A stretch of 23,060 nt of DNA, from positions 1-23,060 of the forward strand of contig JALSIF010000101.1 of NCBI GenBank assembly GCA_026981635.1, in the 5' to 3' direction. This DNA is from JALSIF01 sp026981635 [NCBI: bacterium] (GTDB lineage Bacteria > 4484-113 > JALSIF01). Of this stretch, positions 13,816 to 21,167 are shown in pieces. Under the pieces are notes generated by a model. The model ran no database searches, was not told the origin of the DNA, and saw nothing but the letters and a program-made list of their open reading frames with translations. Numbering within the stretch: position 1 is the stretch's first letter; each line of letters starts with the position of its first letter. The position numbers were made by a program, and so were the translations under genes.

Positions 13816-14694
13816 GTGGCCGGTACACCCGCAAGCCCCGTTGTAACCCAGGCTGGGGCCGGCCCCAGGGCTCTTCTTGCCGAGCTCTTCCAGCTTGTCA
13901 AGGGCTACTTCTGGGTGGGCAAGGTGGGCTTTGCCACCTATCTTGCCTATCCGGTTGGGGTGGCGATGCACCTTTTCAGCTACCCCATCATCATTCTCAC
14001 CATGCAGTTCGTCTACCGGGCGGTTTACGCCTACCGGGAGGGGGGAGCCATCGGCGGCTTCTACCTTGGTGAGATGATGACCTACCTGGTGCTGGGCTAT
14101 ATCCTGCGGATGAGCCAGATGACGCCGGTGGGACAGGTGATCGGCACCCGGGTGCGGGAAGGGCTAATTGCCATGGAGCTGATGAAGCCGGTCTCCCTCT
14201 TTAGCTGGTACCTGGCGGAGAATGTGGGCCGCACCCTATTTAGGCTCATCTTTGGCGGGGTGCCGGTGCTTTTGCTTTTTGTCCTCCTAGGCACGGTGGG
14301 GCTGCCCGCCTCCGGGGTTCACTTTGCCGCCTTTATGGCCTTTTTCGTGCTTGCCTGGCTGGTCAACTTCCTGCTGGACTATCTGGTGGGGATAAGCGCC
14401 TTCTTCTTTGAGTTCAACTACGGCATCCGCTGGACCACCCGGATGCTCACCCAGCTCATCGGGGGGCTTCTGGTCCCCCTGACCTACTTCCCCGCCCCCA
14501 TCGCCAAGCTCTTCTCCCTGCTTCCACCGGCGCTGATGTACTACACCCCCCTCTCCATCTACCTGGGCAAGGTCCCCGCCGAGAAGCTCTACCTGCCCTT
14601 TGGCCTGGCCTTCTTGTGGATCGGGGTGCTCTATCTCATTGCCCACCTGCTTGAGCGGGCGGGGATAAGAAGGCTAGCCATAAGCGGGGGGTGA
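13816..14694 (+). CDS. ABC-2 type membrane permease without a nearby ATPase
   Basis: 292 residues with six hydrophobic segments at about 38-60, 85-105, 140-165, 172-198, 215-235 and 250-275. The pattern fits the ABC2_membrane_6 (former DUF990) group of ABC-2 permeases: an N-terminal amphipathic LLAELFQLVKGYFW, then YLVLGYILRMSQ, VREGLIAMELMKPVSLFSWYLAENVG and a late LTYFPAPIAKLFSLLPPALMYYTPLSIYLGK. The block with RxGxIxxxLxKP between segments 2 and 3 is typical for this group. These permeases usually work with a second permease and an ATP-binding subunit, none of which is in the window. The GTG start is 7 bases after the stop of the lipoprotein. A TAGCCT hexamer overlaps that stop, but at 4 bases spacing it is a poor promoter candidate. 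Confidence 0.75.
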   Translation: MAGTPASPVVTQAGAGPRALLAELFQLVKGYFWVGKVGFATYLAYPVGVAMHLFSYPIIILTMQFVYRAVYAYREGGAIGGFYLGEMMTYLVLGYILRMSQMTPVGQVIGTRVREGLIAMELMKPVSLFSWYLAENVGRTLFRLIFGGVPVLLLFVLLGTVGLPASGVHFAAFMAFFVLAWLVNFLLDYLVGISAFFFEFNYGIRWTTRMLTQLIGGLLVPLTYFPAPIAKLFSLLPPALMYYTPLSIYLGKVPAEKLYLPFGLAFLWIGVLYLIAHLLERAGIRRLAISGG

Positions 14695-14710
14695 GGAGGG
14701 GCTCCCCACC

Positions 14711-14716
14711 TATAAT
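14711..14716 (+). promoter_or_regulatory. -10 hexamer TATAAT for leaderless ribE
   Basis: A perfect TATAAT, the 6-base spacer CGCCCC and then the GTG of ribE. No Shine-Dalgarno lies between, and there is no room for an FMN riboswitch between the permease stop and this start. Confidence 0.65.
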
Positions 14717-14722
14717 CGCCCC

Positions 14723-15352
14723 GTGTTTAGCGGCATCATCCGCTACCGGGGTCGGGTCGTCCACCTAGAGCGAGGACCAGAGGGGGGGAGGCTCACCCTG
14801 GAAGTGGGCAGTGAGCTTGCCGCTAGCCTGGCGCTGGGAGATTCCCTGGCGGTAAACGGCTGCTGCCTCACTCTGGCAGAGTTAGGCGGCGGGAAGCTCA
14901 CCTTTGACCTCACCCCGGAGACCCTGGCCAAGACCAACCTGGGGGAGCTTGCCAGTGGGTCGCTGGTAAACCTTGAACCCAGCCTAAGGCTGGGTGAGCC
15001 GGTCCACGGCCACCTGGTCTATGGCCATGTGGACGGGGTGGGGGTGGTTGAGGAGATCTCCGCCACCGACGGGGGAGGGCGGCTGACCGTGGCCCTGCCG
15101 GAGGAGCTTTCCCGCTACCTCTTTCCCACCCTGTCCCTTGCGGTTGACGGGATAAGCCTTACCGTTCAGGGGGTGGAGGGAAACCGGGCCAGCTTCGCCC
15201 TGGTGCCAACCACCCTGGGGGAGACCAACCTTGCCGAGCGAAAGGTTGGAGATAGGGTAAATATTGAGGTGGACATGGTGGTGAAGGCGGCCTTCGCCGC
15301 CGCCAGGGCGGCCCTGGGACAGGAAAGCAGCGGCGGGACTGAGGTAGGATGA
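14723..15352 (+). CDS. ribE: Riboflavin synthase alpha subunit
   Basis: 209 residues, the usual length. It has two lumazine-binding halves. The first begins MFSGIIRYRG (canonical MFTGIVexxG) and includes LAVNGCCLTL; the second, after about residue 96, has VYGHVDGVGVV and LAVDGISLTVQGVEG. The enzyme turns two molecules of 6,7-dimethyl-8-ribityllumazine into riboflavin plus a pyrimidinedione. GTG is chosen as start because it gives the conserved MFxGI end and lies 6 bases after TATAAT. It is followed at once by ribBA; ribD and ribH are not in the window. Confidence 0.95.
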   Translation: MFSGIIRYRGRVVHLERGPEGGRLTLEVGSELAASLALGDSLAVNGCCLTLAELGGGKLTFDLTPETLAKTNLGELASGSLVNLEPSLRLGEPVHGHLVYGHVDGVGVVEEISATDGGGRLTVALPEELSRYLFPTLSLAVDGISLTVQGVEGNRASFALVPTTLGETNLAERKVGDRVNIEVDMVVKAAFAAARAALGQESSGGTEVG

Positions 15353-15353
15353 G

Positions 15354-16637
15354 ATGGAGCTAGCCATGGAGAGCAGTCAGGATAAGCTTCATCGTGAGCG
15401 CATTGAGCGAGTGCTCAAGGGGATTGAGGAGATCAAGCGGGGGCGGTTTGTGATCCTGCTTGATGACGAGAACCGGGAAAACGAGGGGGACCTGGTCACC
15501 GCCGCCGAGCTCATCACCCCGGAGAAGGTGAACTTCTACCTGCACAAGGCGCGGGGGATGATCTGCGTACCCATGAGCGCCGAGCGCTGCGAGGAGCTGG
15601 ACCTTCCCCTGCTGGTGGACAACTACCCGCGGGACGCCAAGCATACCGCCTACTGCATGACGGTGGACTACCGCTGGGGGACCACCACCGGCATCTCGGC
15701 CCACGACCAGGCCCTAACCATCCGGATGTTGGCCGACCCGAAGGCTCGGCCGGAGGACTTCACCCGGCCGGGACACATTCATCCCCTGAGGGCGATGCCC
15801 GGCGGGGTACTCAAGCGGGTGGGCCATACAGAGGGGGCGGTGGACCTGTGCATTCTGGCTGGCCTTCGGCCGGTGGCGGTGGTCTGCGAGATCATGAACG
15901 AGGACGGCACCATGGCCAGGAGGCCGGACCTCATGGCCTTCGCCCAGCGGGAGGGCATCCACCTCATGTACATCGCCGACCTGGTTTACTACCGGTTGCT
16001 CCACGAGAGCTGGGTGGAGCGGATAGACGAGGCGGACCTTCCCACTCGCTGGGGGAAGTTTAGGGCCATCGCCTACCGCACCAAGGACGGCAGTGAGGAG
16101 CACCTGGCGGTGGTGAAAGGAGATATCAGCCCCGACCAGCCGGTGCTGGTCAGGATGCACTCGGAGTGCCTCACCGGTGATGCCCTAGGGAGCCTGCGCT
16201 GCGACTGCGGGCTTCAGCTGGAGTTTGCGATGGAGAGGATCGCCGAGGAGGGAAGGGGGGTGCTGGTCTATCTTCGCAACCACGAGGGGCGGGGGATTGG
16301 GCTGGCCAACAAGCTTCGTGCCTACCACCTGCAGGATAGGGGATTGGATACGGTGGAGGCCAACCTCCACCTGGGCTTTCCGCCCGACAAGCGCGACTTT
16401 GGGGTGGGTGCCCAGATCCTTCGCGACCTGGGGGTGAGGAAGATCCGCCTGATCACCAACAACCCCAAGAAGTTGGTGGGGCTTTCAGGCTACGGGCTGG
16501 AGATCGTGGAGCGTATCCCCATCCCCCTGGAGGTGATGCGCACCCGCTACAACCAGCGCTACCTGGAGACCAAGCGGGAGCGGCTGGGCCACCTGATCCA
16601 GGGGGTGGAGGAGGCGGACGCCGCCGGGGAGGGCTAG
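15354..16637 (+). CDS. ribA: RibBA, DHBP synthase / GTP cyclohydrolase II
   Basis: 427 residues, two fused enzymes. Residues about 15-225 are 3,4-dihydroxy-2-butanone-4-phosphate synthase, with FVILLDDENRENEGDLVTAAE and HTEGAVDLCILAGL. Residues about 230-420 are GTP cyclohydrolase II, with the zinc motif HSECLTGDALGSLRCDCG (Cys272, Cys283, Cys285) and NHEGRGIGLANK, where RQEGRGIGL is more usual, then TNNPKKLVGL near the end. Both start the two branches of riboflavin synthesis, from ribulose 5-phosphate and from GTP. The ATG follows the ribE stop by one base, with GAGGT upstream inside the end of ribE. A second in-frame ATG at 15366 is a possible start. Its own stop codon TAG is the start of the next gene's -10 hexamer. 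Confidence 0.96.
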   Translation: MELAMESSQDKLHRERIERVLKGIEEIKRGRFVILLDDENRENEGDLVTAAELITPEKVNFYLHKARGMICVPMSAERCEELDLPLLVDNYPRDAKHTAYCMTVDYRWGTTTGISAHDQALTIRMLADPKARPEDFTRPGHIHPLRAMPGGVLKRVGHTEGAVDLCILAGLRPVAVVCEIMNEDGTMARRPDLMAFAQREGIHLMYIADLVYYRLLHESWVERIDEADLPTRWGKFRAIAYRTKDGSEEHLAVVKGDISPDQPVLVRMHSECLTGDALGSLRCDCGLQLEFAMERIAEEGRGVLVYLRNHEGRGIGLANKLRAYHLQDRGLDTVEANLHLGFPPDKRDFGVGAQILRDLGVRKIRLITNNPKKLVGLSGYGLEIVERIPIPLEVMRTRYNQRYLETKRERLGHLIQGVEEADAAGEG

Positions 16638-16640
16638 AAT
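16635..16640 (+). promoter_or_regulatory. -10 hexamer TAGAAT fused to the ribBA stop codon
   Basis: TAGAAT begins with the TAG stop codon of ribBA (16635-16637). It is followed by the 6-base spacer CTGCCC and the GTG of the propeller lipoprotein. No Shine-Dalgarno is present. Confidence 0.6.
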
Positions 16641-16646
16641 CTGCCC

Positions 16647-17852
16647 GTGCCCAAGCTGACCCTCCCGCTTACTAAGGCCCTGCATCTTGCCCTAAGCGTT
16701 CTTGCGTTGCTTCTTTTTACCTCCTGCCCTCGGGTCCCCTCGGCCATTGAGACCGGCACCGGATACGACCTCTCCAAGCCCATCTACCGAGAGGTGAGGG
16801 TGATTGAACTTCGGCTCCCCGACGGGGTCCCCCCCATCAGGCAGGCCACCTCCCTGGCGGTGGGGGAGGGGGAGCTTTATATCGCCGACGGAGATCGGGC
16901 TAGGGTGCTGGTATTTGACCTGGAGGGAAACTTTCGCCGCCAGATCGGAAACGGCAAACGCATCGCCCCCTACCAGATCCCCATTGAGGCGGTGCAGGAC
17001 AACGACATCTGGCTAAAGAAGGAGGAGCTTCCCCCGGAGCTTGAGCAGTGGTACGAGAAGCGGGAGTTCTTCCGTCCCCTGGGGGTGCGCTACTTTGAGG
17101 GACGGGTCTTTATCCTCACCGACTACATAAGCTCGGGGGCCAAGCAAACCCTGTATAAGCCGGGCATCTGGATCTACACCCCGGAGGGGGAGTTTGAGGA
17201 CGAGATCAAGCTGGTCAATGCCATGGGCCCCTTTCTGGATGTGAGTGAGGGGAGTGCGGCGGTGGCCGATCGCTGGATGCTGGGGGTGGAGGTGCACAGC
17301 GCAGAGAGCGGAAAGCTTCTCGGCATCCTGGGGATGAAGATGAGCTTCCGCCAGCTGATCAGAAACCTGGCCGCGGTGGAGGAATCGAGGCGGGAGGCAT
17401 ACATCAAAGGGATCGTGAACTCGGGCACCGATCTCGGCAAGTTTGGCGGTCTGATGGGCGGGGTGGACATCTTCCACGGCAAGGTGCTGGTGGCCGACCC
17501 GGGAAACAGCCGCATCCAGATCCTCCGCCTTGACGCCTCCCCCATGCAGTCCATTGACGGGCTGGAAGAGGGGGTGGTGAGGTTTAAGACCCCGCTTCTG
17601 GTTGAGGTTAGCCCCGAGGGGGAGATCTTTGTCTGGGACTACACCCTGAGGCAGTTTTCCCTCCTTAACCCCGACTTCTCCCTGGCCTACCAGTTTGGCT
17701 ACGGGAAGGTTGAGAATCCGGTGGACATGCAGTATGCCGAAGGGCTGGGGCTCTTGGTGCTTGACTCCAAAGGGAGGGTCCACCTCTTTGCCAAGGCCCG
17801 CATCAACCCCCGCACCGGCGAGGTGATTGAGACGGGAGGAGGAAGTGAGTGA
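16647..17852 (+). CDS. Putative beta-propeller (NHL-like) lipoprotein
   Basis: 401 residues. A basic and hydrophobic start ends in LLFTSC with Cys27, a fair lipoprotein signal (Phe at -3 is not ideal). The mature part has repeated blade-like pieces of the NHL/6-bladed propeller kind: TSLAVGEGELYIADGDRARVLVFDLEG, later DIFHGKVLVADPGNSRIQILRLD, LLVEVSPEGEIFVWDYTLRQFSLL and MQYAEGLGLLVLDSKGRVHLF. The phrases IADGDRARV and VADPGNSRI are typical of NHL blades. No catalytic motif is seen; such proteins usually bind partners or ligands outside the inner membrane. The GTG start lies 6 bases after TAGAAT. The end overlaps the start of the MeaB-like gene by 8 bases. Confidence 0.75.
   Translation: MPKLTLPLTKALHLALSVLALLLFTSCPRVPSAIETGTGYDLSKPIYREVRVIELRLPDGVPPIRQATSLAVGEGELYIADGDRARVLVFDLEGNFRRQIGNGKRIAPYQIPIEAVQDNDIWLKKEELPPELEQWYEKREFFRPLGVRYFEGRVFILTDYISSGAKQTLYKPGIWIYTPEGEFEDEIKLVNAMGPFLDVSEGSAAVADRWMLGVEVHSAESGKLLGILGMKMSFRQLIRNLAAVEESRREAYIKGIVNSGTDLGKFGGLMGGVDIFHGKVLVADPGNSRIQILRLDASPMQSIDGLEEGVVRFKTPLLVEVSPEGEIFVWDYTLRQFSLLNPDFSLAYQFGYGKVENPVDMQYAEGLGLLVLDSKGRVHLFAKARINPRTGEVIETGGGSE
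17834..17842 (+). promoter_or_regulatory. Shine-Dalgarno that fixes the MeaB start
   Basis: GGGAGGAGG lies inside the end of the propeller gene, 2-5 bases before GTG 17845-17847. It favours this GTG over the TTG at 17827. Confidence 0.65.
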
Positions 17853-18798
17853 GCTTAAAGTGGGGCCGGAGCTGATCCGCCAGCGGGGCAGGCTGGCCCG
17901 GCTGGTAAGTCTCTTTGAGGAGCGGCCCGAACATAGCCTATCCCTGCTGGCCCAAGGGGAGGGGGAGCCGGTTCCCCGCATCGGCTTTGCCGGCCCCCCC
18001 GGATCGGGCAAGAGCACCCTGATTGCAAAGCTTCTTCCCTGGATGGTGGATGAGTTTGGAGAGGTGGCGGTGCTGGCGGTGGACCCCACCAGCGAGGTCA
18101 CCGGTGGGGCGCTACTGGGGGACCGCATCCGAGCCATTGAGGAGGAGCTGCCAGAAAGAGTTTTCTTCAGGAGCCTTGCCTCCCGCGGTTCACTGGGGGG
18201 GCTTTCTGCCTCCACCGCTGCGGTGGCCCGGCTGATGGAGCGAGCCGGTTTTGGCGCCATCCTGCTGGAGACGGTGGGGGTGGGGCAGATAAGCTGCCAG
18301 ATTGCAGAGCTTGCCGATACGGTGGTCACCGTCATCTCCCCGGAGGCAGGGGACGGGGTGCAGGTGCTGAAGGCTGGCCTCTTTGAGGTGAGCGACATCT
18401 TCGTGGTCAACAAGGCCGACCGGCAGGGAGCGGAGCTCATGCGGCGAAACCTTGAGGAGGCGGTGGAGATGGGCAGTAGGCCAGAGGACGGCTGGCGGCC
18501 CCGGGTGGTGGTGGTGTCGGCCCTGGAGGGCAAGAACCTTGACGAGCTTTCTGCGGCCATCTCGCAGCACATCGCCTACCTCAAGGGGAACCAGCACCTG
18601 ACCGAGCGCCGCCGGCGCGAGCTTGTGAGCGAGCTTAGGGGCTACTTCATGGACCGGGCGGCGGGGCTGCTCTTATCACCGGAGGGGGAGGCGCTGCTTG
18701 CCCGGCTTTCAGATCGCGTCTCTGCGGGGGAAATGGGGTTTTCTGAGGTGCTTTCTGAGCTTGCCCGCTTTGTCTCTGAGCAGATGGAACAGGATTAG
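17845..18798 (+). CDS. meaB: MeaB/ArgK-type GTPase, B12-mutase chaperone
   Basis: 317 residues. G-protein motifs: Walker A GPPGSGKST (50-58); DPTSEVTGGALLGDRIR, the MeaB form of DPSS..GGSILGDKTR; RSLASRGSLGGLS; ETVGVGQ (switch region); VNKAD (base recognition) and SALEGKNL. This set is diagnostic for the MeaB/ArgK branch of the G3E family. MeaB proteins guard and reload adenosylcobalamin in acyl-CoA mutases such as methylmalonyl-CoA mutase. No mutase gene is in the window, so the partner is elsewhere. The start GTG at 17845 is chosen over the TTG at 17827 because of the Shine-Dalgarno just upstream. Its stop codon overlaps the aroE stop on the other strand. Confidence 0.9.
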   Translation: MSELKVGPELIRQRGRLARLVSLFEERPEHSLSLLAQGEGEPVPRIGFAGPPGSGKSTLIAKLLPWMVDEFGEVAVLAVDPTSEVTGGALLGDRIRAIEEELPERVFFRSLASRGSLGGLSASTAAVARLMERAGFGAILLETVGVGQISCQIAELADTVVTVISPEAGDGVQVLKAGLFEVSDIFVVNKADRQGAELMRRNLEEAVEMGSRPEDGWRPRVVVVSALEGKNLDELSAAISQHIAYLKGNQHLTERRRRELVSELRGYFMDRAAGLLLSPEGEALLARLSDRVSAGEMGFSEVLSELARFVSEQMEQD

Positions 18799-19583
18799 CC
18801 CCCCCATTCCCCGAACCAGAGCTTTCGGGCAAGCTCCGCCTGGCGGACAAGCATGCCAAAGCCATTTCTTGCCGGGATGCCGGCCAGGGTCGCTGCCATC
18901 TCCAGTGGAGTGGGGCGGGGGGTGTAGACCAGGTCATAGACCAGCCGTGCCCCCTGAAGATGGTCTGCCGCAAGGGGAGTGGGGGAGCCTTCGGTCCCCG
19001 CAGGGGTGGCGTTTATCACGAGCGCTCCGGCAACCGCCTGACCCCGCAGAGGCCAGCTCATGGCAAGCACCGCCCGCACACCCTGGCCGAAGTGGTAGGA
19101 AAGCCGGCCCGCCTGCTCGGGGCGGCGGGAGGCAATGGCTATCTCCCCTATGCCCAGTCCCAGCAGGGTGTAGACCACGGCGCGGGCGGCTCCCCCCGCC
19201 CCCAGCACCAGGGCGCGGCGGGTGGGGAAGACTCTCAGCAGGGGGGAAAGCTCTGCCGCCAGGGCGGGGGCATCGGTGTTTGCCCCCCACCACTCACCTT
19301 CCCGGAGAAAGACGGTGTTTACCGCACCGATGGCGTGGGCCTCCAGGGTGAGGCGGGGAAGGTGGCGGACGATTCGCTCCTTGTAGGGCTTGGTGATGTT
19401 GAGGCCCAAAGTGGTGGGGTCGGAGAGGAGCTCAGCCACCACCCGGTCAAACTCCTCTTCGGGGATGTCAACCAGCCGGTAGCTCACCTTTGGGCGGTTT
19501 GCTGAAAGCCACTCCTGGTGGAGGCTGGGGCTAAGGGAGTAGTCGATCCCCCTGCCCAGCAGGTAGAGGCGGGTTCTGCTCAT
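18795..19583 (-). CDS. aroE: Shikimate dehydrogenase
   Basis: 262 residues, normal length. Motifs: YSLSPSLHQ (shikimate-binding SxS), LNITKPYKE with the catalytic Lys68, GAVNTV, GANTDA with Asp104, ALVLGAGGAARAV (NADP-binding glycine loop), ASRRPEQ (the Arg pair after the second strand favours NADPH), INATPAG, YDLVYTPRPTPLE and the C-terminal NGFGMLVRQAELA. It reduces 3-dehydroshikimate to shikimate in aromatic amino acid synthesis. The ATG overlaps the stop of the upstream gene as ATGA, so translation is coupled. It is the last gene of a fliJ-led group, an odd partner for a flagellar gene. The end interlocks with the meaB stop (18795-18798). Confidence 0.95.
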   Translation of the reverse strand: MSRTRLYLLGRGIDYSLSPSLHQEWLSANRPKVSYRLVDIPEEEFDRVVAELLSDPTTLGLNITKPYKERIVRHLPRLTLEAHAIGAVNTVFLREGEWWGANTDAPALAAELSPLLRVFPTRRALVLGAGGAARAVVYTLLGLGIGEIAIASRRPEQAGRLSYHFGQGVRAVLAMSWPLRGQAVAGALVINATPAGTEGSPTPLAADHLQGARLVYDLVYTPRPTPLEMAATLAGIPARNGFGMLVRQAELARKLWFGEWGG

Positions 19584-20668
19584 CTTTTACGCCAGGGTTT
19601 TTCCCGGCGGCTGGGTGGCTTCTTTTCCCCGTCTTCCTTCGGAGGTGGGTAGGGGGCCACCTGCTTTGCTCCCCGTGCCATCTGGTCGCGCCGGTCAATG
19701 GTGCTTTTGCGCGCCCTCCTTACCCGCTGGTCGCTAAGTTCGGCGATGGAGCGGATCCTTCCCTCAGAGAAGCAGTAGAAGATCTCCCCTCCAAACTCCT
19801 CGGTCAGGGGGCCCTGGTAGACGGTCCCCGGCTGGTAGGTGGAGGAGAACGTGAGCATCTCGTCGGTGAAGGGGTTGTAGGGGACAAAGCCGAGCTCCCG
19901 GGCCAAGCTGAGCAGGAATTCGGGTCCCTGGTTTCTCACCTCCTGGGGGCTCATGGTGGGGCGGTCAAAGAAGTAGGCGTAGCGCTGGTAGAACTCGGGC
20001 AGCATGCGCTCAAGGAACAGGGCCACCCTAAATAGGGCGTCGTCGCTCTGGGTGACCGGGGGCAGAAGCAGGGGGTCAAAGGCGAGGAAGTAGTTGTAGG
20101 GGCGGGTGATCACCCGGTTGATGAGCTGGTCGTCCTCCCCCCCCCAGCGGATGGTGAGCTGGGCGAAGCTCTCCCCGTCGGAGAGGTAGAAGAGGTCCCC
20201 CCTGACCAGGGGGATGTGGGTGGGGATAACCGGCCTAAGCTCTGGCCCCTGCCTCTCCTGGGGGGAAGGAGCCGGGGAGCCTCCCGGCTGGAGGGAGGTG
20301 AGGGGAAACTGGTCGGGGGGGACCATGTCTGCCTCGCCGGGGAAGAAGCTCACCTCCTCAATGGGCTTGCCGCTAAACAGGTTGTAGACCTCAACGAACC
20401 AGGAGGGGCTGCGGGTAAGCTCGTCAAAGCTCCGGGGGAAACGCCTGTCGTGGGTGAGCCAGAAGTGGACCACCATCAGCTCCATCGCCTCCACCTGGTT
20501 CTCCACCAGGGCCCTGAGCTGGCGGTCGCTGGCCCCCTTTATGTAGGAGAGCTCCGCCTTGAGGTCGTCCGGTACGGGGGTGGCGCCGGCGGGGCGGATG
20601 CCAAGGAAAAGGGCCGCCGACAGGGCTAATGCCCAAAGGACAAGGGTGAGGGTAACTGACCTACTCAT
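19580..20668 (-). CDS. Unknown exported protein with basic C-terminal tail
   Basis: 362 residues from the ATG at 20666-20668; I do not recognise the family. The N-terminus is a clear Sec signal (MSRSVTLTLVLWALALSAALFLG) with a likely cut after AGA near residue 29. The mature part begins with a helix-rich section (about 30-100) with aromatic clusters such as MVVHFWLTHDRRFPRSFDEL, then a Pro-rich loop (about 115-145). The rest is mixed, with PYNYFLAFDPLLLPP and YNPFTDEMLTF. The last 45 residues are very rich in Lys, Arg and Pro (ending KPWRKR). The start overlaps the fliJ stop by 8 bases and has GGAG 5 bases upstream. The frame extends 16 codons further but without a signal-peptide start. Its place between fliJ and aroE suggests co-expression with flagellar genes, but its job is unknown. 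Confidence 0.75.
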   Translation of the reverse strand: MSRSVTLTLVLWALALSAALFLGIRPAGATPVPDDLKAELSYIKGASDRQLRALVENQVEAMELMVVHFWLTHDRRFPRSFDELTRSPSWFVEVYNLFSGKPIEEVSFFPGEADMVPPDQFPLTSLQPGGSPAPSPQERQGPELRPVIPTHIPLVRGDLFYLSDGESFAQLTIRWGGEDDQLINRVITRPYNYFLAFDPLLLPPVTQSDDALFRVALFLERMLPEFYQRYAYFFDRPTMSPQEVRNQGPEFLLSLARELGFVPYNPFTDEMLTFSSTYQPGTVYQGPLTEEFGGEIFYCFSEGRIRSIAELSDQRVRRARKSTIDRRDQMARGAKQVAPYPPPKEDGEKKPPSRREKPWRKR

Positions 20669-21122
20669 GGAGCTCCGTTCCCGATCTTCGCTGGCGCTGG
20701 CTCTGGGCCACCTCATCCAGGAGCTTCTGTTCCAGGCGGGCCATCTCCCGAAGGTAGCGGGCCCTTCGGAAACTTTGCAGGCGCTTTACCACCTTGTGGC
20801 GGACCAGCTTCTGGTGGAGGTTGGCCCGGCTTTGCTCAACCTTTTCTGCTTGGGCTTGGGTAGCTTCGGCCTGGCGGCTGATCTGTTCGCGCAGGAGCTG
20901 CTCAAAGGTTTTGTAGTGGAGGATGAGGGTGGGGTCGGGACGGCGGCGTCTAAGCTCGGCCTCCTCCTCCATCACCTGGTGATAGGTGGCGCGGGAGTGG
21001 GAGAGGATGCGCTCCAGCTCCGCCAGCCGGGAACGCTCGCGGACAAGTTCAAGCTGGGCCCTTTCCTTCTCAATGCGCCGCACCCTCTCCAGGGGCACAA
21101 AGGGCAGGCGAAACCTACGCAT
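20661..21122 (-). CDS. fliJ: FliJ-like flagellar export protein
   Basis: 153 residues from the ATG at 21120-21122, almost wholly charged helix. It begins MRRFRLPFVPLERVRRIEKE, like the F+F.L..LL.+R...E start of FliJ. The end reads YLREMARLEQKLLDEVAQSQ, matching the FliJ ending with E.K..DE.A. FliJ is the coiled-coil stalk of the flagellar export ATPase FliI and links it to FlhA. Length and composition fit. The alternative ATG two codons upstream (21126-21128) lies inside the spacer between the -10 TAAGAT and the chosen ATG, so it would not be transcribed under the leaderless rule. FliI, FliH and the rest of a fli operon are not adjacent. Confidence 0.75.
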   Translation of the reverse strand: MRRFRLPFVPLERVRRIEKERAQLELVRERSRLAELERILSHSRATYHQVMEEEAELRRRRPDPTLILHYKTFEQLLREQISRQAEATQAQAEKVEQSRANLHQKLVRHKVVKRLQSFRRARYLREMARLEQKLLDEVAQSQRQRRSGTELHE

Positions 21123-21128
21123 GGCCAT

Positions 21129-21134
21129 ATCTTA
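21129..21134 (-). promoter_or_regulatory. -10 hexamer TAAGAT for leaderless fliJ
   Basis: TAAGAT, the 6-base spacer ATGGCC, then ATG at 21120-21122. No Shine-Dalgarno is present. The matching -35 zone would lie over the -10 of the divergent TMEM14-like gene. Confidence 0.5.
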
Positions 21135-21155
21135 GCGCCCAAGAGTGCCTCGGGT

Positions 21156-21161
21156 TAGAAT
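21156..21161 (+). promoter_or_regulatory. -10 hexamer TAGAAT for the leaderless TMEM14-like gene
   Basis: TAGAAT, the 6-base spacer TGGTCC, then ATG at 21168. No Shine-Dalgarno is present. No upstream stop codon overlaps it, so the hexamer is not explained by stop-codon use. Confidence 0.6.
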
Positions 21162-21167
21162 TGGTCC

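Noticed and set aside
14695-14722. FMN riboswitch before ribE
   Set aside because: Only 28 bases separate the genes, far too short for the RFN element.
17013-18572. Long minus-strand open frame (519 codons) opposite the propeller and meaB genes
   Set aside because: Its translation is low-complexity Ser/Arg/Pro then His/Leu-rich, spans two well-supported opposite-strand genes and matches no family. It is a high-GC shadow.
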